A stretch of DNA of 6,086 nt from an uncultured Selenomonadales bacterium. GTDB taxonomy: Bacteria > Bacillota > Negativicutes > Selenomonadales > Selenomonadaceae. This document shows, piece after piece, positions 1-5,224 of the stretch. Numbering within the stretch: the first letter of the stretch is position 1; each line of letters opens with the position of its first letter. A model generated the notes under the pieces. That model was not told where the DNA came from. It saw only the letters and a program-made list of their open reading frames with translations, and did no database searches. The position numbers and the translations under genes are program-made. The stretch is taken from positions 1 to 6,086 of the forward strand of contig CAMVIO010000132.1 of assembly GCA_947167555.1 (NCBI GenBank), given 5' to 3'.

Positions 1-137
1 CTGATGATGATCTTGTCCTTGACGATAATCGCTCCGTACCGACGGCGGAGACATGTCGAGCGCCGTCCGACCGCTTTCGCAATTTCCAGGAAATATTCCG
101 TCCATTCGGGACGCGTCTGTATATGATTATCGCTCAC
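1..137 (-). CDS. dCMP/cytidine deaminase family protein (ComEB-like), N-terminal fragment cut by window edge
   Basis: Reading the minus strand from a GTG at 137-135 gives 45 intact codons that run off the left edge. The fragment contains RPEWTEYFLEIAKAVGRRST followed by CLRRRYGAIIVKDK. This is the usual start of deoxycytidylate deaminases (ComEB and relatives): a 'W.eYF..iA..va.RsTC.RR..GA.iVkd' helix and first strand. Known family members deaminate dCMP to dUMP using zinc, feeding thymidylate synthesis. The zinc-binding HAE and PCxxC motifs would lie beyond the edge, so activity cannot be judged. The GTG start is supported by AGGGGG seven bases upstream and by the alignment beginning just after it. 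The gene follows the envelope operon in the same direction but is separated from it by a terminator, so it is probably a different functional unit. A related deaminase subfamily is possible from such a short fragment. Confidence 0.78.
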   Translation of the reverse strand, partial: MSDNHIQTRPEWTEYFLEIAKAVGRRSTCLRRRYGAIIVKDKIII

Positions 138-144
138 CGCAATT

Positions 145-150
145 CCCCCT
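145..150 (-). promoter_or_regulatory. Ribosome binding site for the deaminase-family gene
   Basis: On the minus strand AGGGGG lies seven bases before the GTG at 137. It is the only good start signal in the frame and decides the choice of a non-ATG start. It lies just outside the terminator hairpin, about five bases after the end of the T-tract. Confidence 0.6.
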
Positions 151-155
151 ATTCG

Positions 156-182
156 AAAAAGACGGCAGATTTTCCTGCCGCC
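156..182 (-). terminator. Rho-independent terminator at the end of the LPS export operon
   Basis: On the minus strand an 8-bp stem, GGCGGCAG with CTGCCGTC (one G-T wobble), closes a six-base loop (GAAAAT) and is followed directly by TTTTT. The stem can be extended by three A-T pairs using the bases around the stop codon of the YqgF-like gene and the T-tract itself. It begins three bases after that stop codon. On the plus strand only three Ts follow the hairpin, so it should work mainly for the leftward operon. It lies between the YqgF-like gene and the deaminase gene and probably ends most of the operon transcript, or acts as an attenuator for the downstream gene. Confidence 0.85.
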
Positions 183-184
183 TT

Positions 185-589
185 TCATCCGTTACTGCCG
201 ATTCGCAAATACCGCTGCGCCAGGATGACCGCGACAAAATCATCAACCGGCACTGGCGGCACCTGCATGCTCGTCGGAAGGAACCGTCGCCATCCTGTCG
301 GCGGATGCGCTTTCCAATACGCAATCTTCGCGTCGTCGGTGGTCCGGTATTCGTCCACGATTTTCACGGGCAAATCGGGAAACGCCGCGCGGACTTTTTC
401 TTCTGCGGCATGGCTTGTCGTCCCGTTGCCCAGCAGGATGCGATCCGGTCGGAAATTGTTAACGCGCGCCGTCAGCTCGTCCGCCAGCCGGGCTGTAACG
501 ACGACGGCTTGATCCAGTACATGCCCGTCTTCATCAACAATAGCGACACCGCACTTCTCGCGTCCCGGATCGATCGCAGCGACCACCAT
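185..589 (-). CDS. YqgF/RuvC-like RNase H-fold protein of unknown specific role
   Basis: A 134-residue protein with the layout of the YqgF/RuvX-RuvC ribonuclease H fold. The first strand carries IDPGREKCGVAIV with the likely first catalytic Asp at residue 7. A glycine-rich turn LLGNGT lies at 52-57, VDEYRTT at 78-84 (where YqgF proteins have 'DER.TT'), and a C-terminal VDDFVAVILAQRYL at 115-128 matches the family's last acidic helix. Canonical YqgF helps mature 16S rRNA 5' ends, but its first strand usually reads 'alDvG.kriGvA'. This protein looks like a divergent paralogue, so the specific substrate is unknown. It starts 23 nt after the DUF3084 stop, with AGG eight bases before the ATG, so it is the last gene of the leftward operon. 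A terminator follows immediately. Family confidence is good, function is not assigned. Confidence 0.8.
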   Translation of the reverse strand: MVVAAIDPGREKCGVAIVDEDGHVLDQAVVVTARLADELTARVNNFRPDRILLGNGTTSHAAEEKVRAAFPDLPVKIVDEYRTTDDAKIAYWKAHPPTGWRRFLPTSMQVPPVPVDDFVAVILAQRYLRIGSNG

Positions 590-612
590 TCACCATACCT
601 GCTTCCCAAACG

Positions 613-1788
613 TCATTCCGTCTTGTTCTCCATATCCACCGTCAAACGCAGACGAAGGGGGCCGAGAGAATCTGTGTCTTCCTGAGCGTAGGCGCTGATA
701 ACTCCGGACCCGTGCCCTGCCATAATAGCACTCACCGCCTCGTAGAACTGCGAACTGCCCATAACGCCGACGCTGCCCCGGATCGGGTCAGGCAGGATGC
801 CCTTCGCCTTCGCCGCCTCATTGACCTCCTGCAGGAATCGCATGACAATCGTTTCCGCCTCGGCTGTCTGACCGCTTGTAAGAACAAAGGAACGTGACAG
901 GATGAATTCACCTTCCCTATAAATCATACGGTTGACAAAGAGCTGCAAGCCTGTGCGCACCGGCTCGCCTCGAACGAGATTCCCCGCCGCAACAATGCGG
1001 ACGACTGTATCCACGCCGCTCTCCGCAATCTTTTCCGCCGCTTCCTCGTACTCCGGCGTGTAAATCCAGATATAATTCTCTTCTCTGTTGCCGTCAAGCC
1101 GGTCCGCCGCGCCCGCGTTCGCGAGCTGGATCAACGCACCGAGGTCGGAACGGATCTCATCCAATGAACGACCGCTGCGCACAACACCGCTGGCAAGAAC
1201 TTCCCCGGCACGGAAGACGATATCGCCTTCCCGCATGATCATGAGTCCCTCGCGAAGCGCTTCCGTCCGCTGCTCCAGTTCCTTGTTCTCTTCCGCCAAT
1301 GTCCCGTTTTGCGAAGCAAGCGACGAATTCTGTTCTGTCAGTTCCTGTTTTGCCGCCTCCAGTTGCGCGCTGGTCTCGGCAAGTTCTTTTGTCCGCGTTT
1401 CGAGTGCCGCTTGTTCTTTCTGCAGCGCGTCAATCTCGCCCTGGGATTTTTTCAGCGCCGCACCCGCTTCTTGCTGTTTTTTATCCGCAACCGCAAGTTT
1501 CTGTCCGGCTTCGTCCAGCTTCGCCTGCGTATCGCGCATTTCCTCATTGAGCTTCTCCATGCCGAAAAGCGCGACCCGCACGTTTTCCGAAGCCGCCGCC
1601 AACACCGCAAAGGTTAGCGTCGTGATCAGAACGCCCGTCACGATGGTAACGATTACCGACGTATGGCGCGGACGAAGCCCGAACAGGGACAGTTTCTTTT
1701 TACCGACCTTTGAACCGACACGGTCGCCGATGACCGCAATCGCGCCGCCCGTCACAATCAGCGCCGCTATCAGAACGATTCCATACAT
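613..1788 (-). CDS. DUF3084 membrane protein with a long periplasmic coiled coil
   Basis: From the ATG at 1788 this is 391 residues. Two hydrophobic helices (about 1-20 and 44-66) flank a basic loop containing GDRVGSKVGKKKLSLFGLRP, the hallmark of the DUF3084 family. The positive-inside rule puts this loop in the cytoplasm and everything after the second helix in the periplasm. Residues about 76-184 are a charged heptad-like coiled coil rich in E, K, Q and A. Residues 185-386 form a folded domain of unknown fold ending in LRLRLTVDM. No function is established for the family that I know of. It sits 49 nt (37 nt from the alternative start) after an LptF/G-type permease and 23 nt before the YqgF-like gene, so it is most likely co-transcribed with LPS export. 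A GTG at 1800 would add four residues, but its AGAAGG is only one base away. The ATG at 1788 has AGGGG three bases away, so neither start is certain. Confidence 0.85.
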   Translation of the reverse strand: MYGIVLIAALIVTGGAIAVIGDRVGSKVGKKKLSLFGLRPRHTSVIVTIVTGVLITTLTFAVLAAASENVRVALFGMEKLNEEMRDTQAKLDEAGQKLAVADKKQQEAGAALKKSQGEIDALQKEQAALETRTKELAETSAQLEAAKQELTEQNSSLASQNGTLAEENKELEQRTEALREGLMIMREGDIVFRAGEVLASGVVRSGRSLDEIRSDLGALIQLANAGAADRLDGNREENYIWIYTPEYEEAAEKIAESGVDTVVRIVAAGNLVRGEPVRTGLQLFVNRMIYREGEFILSRSFVLTSGQTAEAETIVMRFLQEVNEAAKAKGILPDPIRGSVGVMGSSQFYEAVSAIMAGHGSGVISAYAQEDTDSLGPLRLRLTVDMENKTE

Positions 1789-1837
1789 AAGCCCCTGCAC
1801 GCCTTCTTTCGTTAAATTCCGGCTGTCAAATCACTTA

Positions 1838-2944
1838 TTATCTCGACGCCTGCCGAATGAAGAAAAGCCCCGCCAAAAAGCAGACGACATTCGGCAGCCA
1901 CAACGCAAGCCACAGAGGGATTGCGCCGTTCTGCCCGATAGCCCCGGTCAGCACCATCAACACATAATAGATGAAGATGATGATAAGGCTGACCGCAAAT
2001 CCTCTGGACGAGCCGGACCGATTCGGCTGGAGCCCGAGGGGCATCCCGATGATAGCGAAGACGAAGCTCGCGAACGGAATGGTAAACCGCTGATACATTT
2101 CCGTCTCCAGCTTGCTCGTGTTGACGTACTGGGAGGAAAGGATCTGGATTTGCTCCTTCAGTTCCCGGATGGTCATCGCCTCGGGTTTTTTCTGCGAATT
2201 GACTATCTCCCGCGGACTTTGCTCAACGGGCAGCGTCTGGGTGTCGAAATGCATGGTATGACGTTTCGCCTGCTCAATGCTCTCGTCTCTTGTGATGTCA
2301 TAAATGATACCCTGATGCATCACCCAGCGGTCGCCCTTCCATTCGGCATAGGCCGCATTCTCGACGTGAGTAACCTTGCCTTTCTCGAAAAGCTGCATCG
2401 TGATGCCTTCCATCTGCTGCGTCGTCCCGTTGAAACGGCGCGCATAGATCAAACGCTCGATCAGCCCTGACTTGATGTCCTTGATGATGATATGATCCTG
2501 GGTCTTCGGCGCCGTGTTGCCCTTGATCTCGTAATTGAGCACCCGCTCGTAAGCGGCGTTGGACCATGGCACGATATATTCATTGAACCAAACGGAAAAC
2601 AGGCTCATGACAAAACCGAGAATGAGCCCGGGCACGCAAAGCCTCCGGAAGCTGATGCCGCAGGACTGCATCGCGGTGATCTCACTGCCTCCGGAAAGCC
2701 GCCCGAACGCGAGCAACGTCGCCAAAAGCATTGACATCGGGAACGTCCAGACAATAACGCCCGGCAAGCTCAGGATAAAGATCTTGGCCACCGACGCAAG
2801 GGAAGCGCCATAATCCGTGATGTACTCGGCAATGCGAAACAGCGTCCCCGACCCGACAAAGACGGCCGTGAACGCGCATATACTGAACAGGAAGGTCATC
2901 GCGACTTCCTGAAAAATATAACGATCCAAAATACGAATGCGCAT
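1838..2944 (-). CDS. lptF/lptG: LPS export ABC transporter permease, LptF/LptG (YjgP/YjgQ) family
   Basis: A 368-residue inner-membrane permease that, with LptB, extracts LPS from the inner membrane and passes it to LptC and LptA. It has the family's 3+3 architecture: membrane helices at about 15-37, 53-79 and 103-123, a periplasmic beta-jellyroll region at about 130-245, then helices at about 286-306, 314-335 and 342-363. The cytoplasmic segment GRLSGGSEITAMQSCGIS (81-98) corresponds to the conserved coupling helix that docks onto LptB. The ATG has AGGAG ten bases upstream, and the gene follows lptB by 39 nt. Proteobacteria have two such permeases, often side by side. Only one is present here, so it may act as a homodimer or pair with a copy elsewhere. 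I cannot say whether it is closer to LptF or LptG. It ends in tandem TAATAA. Confidence 0.93.
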   Translation of the reverse strand: MRIRILDRYIFQEVAMTFLFSICAFTAVFVGSGTLFRIAEYITDYGASLASVAKIFILSLPGVIVWTFPMSMLLATLLAFGRLSGGSEITAMQSCGISFRRLCVPGLILGFVMSLFSVWFNEYIVPWSNAAYERVLNYEIKGNTAPKTQDHIIIKDIKSGLIERLIYARRFNGTTQQMEGITMQLFEKGKVTHVENAAYAEWKGDRWVMHQGIIYDITRDESIEQAKRHTMHFDTQTLPVEQSPREIVNSQKKPEAMTIRELKEQIQILSSQYVNTSKLETEMYQRFTIPFASFVFAIIGMPLGLQPNRSGSSRGFAVSLIIIFIYYVLMVLTGAIGQNGAIPLWLALWLPNVVCFLAGLFFIRQASR

Positions 2945-2954
2945 AAAAAAACTG

Positions 2955-2959
2955 CTCCT
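2955..2959 (-). promoter_or_regulatory. Ribosome binding site for the LptF/G permease
   Basis: Minus-strand AGGAG lies ten bases before the ATG at 2944. Seven of those ten spacer bases form a T7 run ending at the start codon, so the spacer length is set largely by a homopolymer. Confidence 0.65.
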
Positions 2960-2983
2960 ACATGGAACCCTGCATGCAAGTTC

Positions 2984-3865
2984 CTAAAGTGTGAAATTAT
3001 CGCCCAGATAGAATTTCTTCGCCATCGGGTCGTTAGCCACCGTCTCCCGATCTCCCTCGATCAGGATCTCGCCGTTATTCATGATATAGGCGCGCTCGAC
3101 GATATTCAATGTCTCCCGCACATTGTGGTCAGTAATCAGGATACCGATGCCGCGCTGGCAGAGATAGGCAATAATGCTCTGGATATCGGCGACGGCAATC
3201 GGATCGACACCGGCAAAGGGCTCATCCAGCAAAATAAAGCGAGGCTCAATGGCAAGGCAGCGCGCAATCTCAACCCGGCGGCGCTCGCCGCCGGAAAGTT
3301 CCGTCCCGCGCCGATCCTTGACATGCTCGACATGGAATTCCTCCAGAAGCGCCTCCATCCGGTCTTTGCGCTCCGCAGGGGACAGTGTCGTCGTCTCAAG
3401 GATTGCCATCAGGTTTTCTTCTACCGTGAGGCGACGGAAAATTGACGCTTCCTGCGCCAGATAGCTGATCCCCATAGCCGCCCGTTGATGCATCGGAAAC
3501 CCGCTGACCTCTTGATTTCCAATATAGACTTGCCCGGCGTTTGGGTGCTCCAAGCCGATGATCATGTAAAACGTCGTCGTCTTCCCCGCGCCGTTCGGCC
3601 CGAGCAACCCGACGATCTCCCCCGTCTTCATATGAAGAGATACTCCGTTCACGACGTTTCTCTTCTTGAACGTCTTGACGAGGTTCCTGACCTCGATGGT
3701 CATTTCCTCGACCGACGCCGGTCGCTGCGCGAAGGCCCTCTCCGGTGAAAACGCGCTCTTCCGCTCTTCGCTTTCTTTTTCCGATACAGGCGCCCCTTCA
3801 CGTACGCCTGTGGAAAGTGCTTCGCCCGACATCCGAAAATTATTGTTCTGTCTGTCTTTTTTCAT
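2984..3865 (-). CDS. lptB: LptB, LPS export ABC transporter ATPase, with an N-terminal extension
   Basis: The ATPase of the LPS exporter, on the cytoplasmic face. With the start at 3865 it has 293 residues. The ATPase domain begins at residue 55 (MTIEVRNLVKTFKKR). It has Walker A GPNGAGKT (89-96), Q-loop Q138, signature LSGGERRR (190-197), Walker B FILLDEP (210-216, catalytic E215), D-loop AGVDP and switch H247 (TDHNV). It ends in YLGDNFTL, very close to the C-terminal YLGEDFRL motif of Escherichia coli LptB, which separates LptB from general ABC ATPases. LptB is usually about 240 residues, so residues 1-54 are extra. Starts at 3865 (26-nt overlap with lptA, weak GGTGG), 3832 (seven nt after the lptA stop) and 3703 (family-length) are all possible. 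Using 3703 would leave an unusual 136-nt gap in a tightly packed operon. Confidence 0.95.
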   Translation of the reverse strand: MKKDRQNNNFRMSGEALSTGVREGAPVSEKESEERKSAFSPERAFAQRPASVEEMTIEVRNLVKTFKKRNVVNGVSLHMKTGEIVGLLGPNGAGKTTTFYMIIGLEHPNAGQVYIGNQEVSGFPMHQRAAMGISYLAQEASIFRRLTVEENLMAILETTTLSPAERKDRMEALLEEFHVEHVKDRRGTELSGGERRRVEIARCLAIEPRFILLDEPFAGVDPIAVADIQSIIAYLCQRGIGILITDHNVRETLNIVERAYIMNNGEILIEGDRETVANDPMAKKFYLGDNFTL

Positions 3866-4661
3866 TTGCCACCGTTTCCGTCTTACCTTGCTCTTGCAGG
3901 AATACTGTCAAACGCCCGCTCTTCAACATGTTGTTGTCCTGGATTGCCCATGCATTTCCCGTCAACACGAGCTTGCCACTTTCCTTCCCGAAATACTCGG
4001 CCTCATCGCCGCCGCCTTCAAAATTCTTCGGCGGGCTGACCACATGAGCATTACCGACTCCTTTGGCCCGTTCCGTCTTCGTCCAGCCTTCCATATAATC
4101 TGCGGTGAAAGTGCCATCCGCCGAGGAAAGCATGCCTCCCTCCGGCAAACGGGCATAGCCTTCACCGTTGTCATACTCGACACGGGGGCCGTCCACCCGC
4201 TTGTCCTGCTTCCAGCCGTGCACATTCCCAATGGCAACCATTTTCGTCTGAGAGAGGATTTCCACAACGTCGCAGTCTAAATGCATATCTTCCTTGTCCG
4301 CGACAACACCGCCCGTCATCCTGCCTTGGTGGGTCTTCGTATTGTAAGTGGCAAAATCTCCCGTCGCCACTCCGCCGTCATAGCGGATTACGACGTTGCC
4401 TTCCGCCGTCATCTGGCCTGTTTTCATATTGTACTCGACCTTGTCCGCATTCAGCTCCGACGGCGCCCCCTGCTTTCCTGCCCCGGTTTTTCCTGTCTCC
4501 GTTTTTTTTGCCTCCGGTTTCCCGGCATCTGTTTTCGACTGCGCCACTTGCTCGTTTTCCGTTTTCCCGGCCTCCGGGGCCGCTAAAGCAACTGCAGAGG
4601 TAAACAGGCATGCCGCCGCAAGTGCCGACGCCCAACTCGGGATTGCCCTAAAAATCCTCAT
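3840..4661 (-). CDS. lptA: LptA, periplasmic LPS transport bridge protein (OstA-like)
   Basis: A 273-residue secreted protein. The first 27 residues look like a Sec signal peptide, with cleavage likely after AVALA or one residue later. Residues about 29-67 form a disordered K/T/G/E/A-rich linker. From residue 69 the OstA/LptA beta-jellyroll begins (LNADKVEYN... MTAEGNVVI), and similar beta-strand repeats recur at about 158-190 and 217-254 (GDEAEYF... LVLTGNAW... LTVFL). LptA polymerises or bridges LptC to the outer-membrane LptD, carrying LPS across the periplasm. E. coli LptA is about 185 residues. The excess here comes from the linker and a longer repeat region. The start is fixed by an ATGA overlap with the lptC stop and AGGAG ten bases upstream. 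The N-terminal cysteine (C18) lies inside the hydrophobic core and does not make a good lipobox. Confidence 0.92.
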   Translation of the reverse strand: MRIFRAIPSWASALAAACLFTSAVALAAPEAGKTENEQVAQSKTDAGKPEAKKTETGKTGAGKQGAPSELNADKVEYNMKTGQMTAEGNVVIRYDGGVATGDFATYNTKTHQGRMTGGVVADKEDMHLDCDVVEILSQTKMVAIGNVHGWKQDKRVDGPRVEYDNGEGYARLPEGGMLSSADGTFTADYMEGWTKTERAKGVGNAHVVSPPKNFEGGGDEAEYFGKESGKLVLTGNAWAIQDNNMLKSGRLTVFLQEQGKTETVANEKRQTEQ

Positions 4662-5224
4662 TTTGCTTTCGCTCCTTTTTTATCCTGCTCCTTGACGAGA
4701 TGCGCATGACCCGTCGCCTGAAATTCCTGAAACTGGTTCCAGCTCTCGACGCGATCCGCTTCCAAATACATCCCCGGCTGCGAAACCCGCGCTTCCCCGG
4801 TCGCGATCAAGCGATCCTTGCCCGAAACCCATTCCAGTTCCTTGCTTGTCAGCTTCGTATCGTCCGTCATCGTCGCCGTAACGCCGCCCTTGAGCTTTAT
4901 GTTTTTCGTCTTGCTGTCGTAGCTGCCTTCCGGCGCTGTCAGCGTAAGCACTTTTCCATCCGGGAAATAATATTTTCCTTTCGCGTCCTTGAACGTCGTC
5001 GCCTGGGTCTTGATATCCATCGACGAGGAAGACGTCGTAAGCTCCCAAAGCAGCTTGCCTCCGATTTCCTCCCGGATGGTGTTCTCCCCGTATTCCATCT
5101 GCCGCGTCTTCGTCGGATCCGGTTCCGTTACGGGCGCGTCGGGAATGGAAAATACCGTCCACGCGGTAAAGGCTATAAAAACAGCGATAACCGCTCCCAA
5201 CCCGATGAGCTTTTTACGCTCCAT
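4658..5224 (-). CDS. lptC: LptC, membrane-anchored LPS transport protein
   Basis: A 188-residue bitopic protein, the normal length for LptC. A basic start MERKK and one hydrophobic helix (about 6-26) anchor it in the inner membrane with the rest in the periplasm. The domain has the LptC/YrbK pattern of short alternating beta strands: GKLLWEL (56-62), YYFPDGKVLTLTAPEG (85-100), KNIKLKGGVTATM (107-119), LTSKELEWVSGKDRLIATG (125-143) and YLEADRVE (153-160). LptC receives LPS from the LptB-LptF/G complex and hands it to LptA, encoded directly downstream. The start overlaps the upstream acyltransferase gene by 11 nt, with a clear GGAGG nine bases before the ATG, inside that gene. The stop overlaps the lptA start by four bases. 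Both arrangements suggest translational coupling. Identification rests on pattern plus context, since LptC sequences diverge strongly. Confidence 0.92.
   Translation of the reverse strand: MERKKLIGLGAVIAVFIAFTAWTVFSIPDAPVTEPDPTKTRQMEYGENTIREEIGGKLLWELTTSSSSMDIKTQATTFKDAKGKYYFPDGKVLTLTAPEGSYDSKTKNIKLKGGVTATMTDDTKLTSKELEWVSGKDRLIATGEARVSQPGMYLEADRVESWNQFQEFQATGHAHLVKEQDKKGAKAK

Noticed and set aside
53..685. Plus-strand open frame of 210 codons at the left end
   Set aside because: It crosses the deaminase gene, the terminator and the YqgF-like gene on the other strand, and its product resembles no family.
1805..1840. TTGACA between the permease and DUF3084 genes as a promoter -35 box
   Set aside because: Minus-strand TTGACA is present, but about 17 bases downstream there is no TATAAT-like sequence (it reads GAAGGC, at the ribosome binding site), so a promoter is not supported.
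1088..2470. Plus-strand open frame of 460 codons antisense to the DUF3084 and permease genes
   Set aside because: It runs across two well-supported minus-strand genes and the gap between them. Its Ser/Ala/Arg-rich product is what the reverse of a Glu/Lys/Ala coiled coil gives, and it has no recognisable domain.
2967..2976. Small palindrome TGCATGCA in the lptB-permease gap as an operator
   Set aside because: Eight bases with no flanking promoter and no second copy in the window; likely chance.
3666..4280. Plus-strand open frame of 204 codons antisense to lptB and lptA
   Set aside because: Shadow of two confident genes; no domain, signal or ribosome binding site worth reporting.
4600..4661. 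LptA as a lipoprotein because of a cysteine at residue 18 in the signal peptide
   Set aside because: The residues before it are AAA rather than a proper lipobox with Leu at -3, and the hydrophobic stretch continues nine residues past the cysteine to a normal signal peptidase I site.
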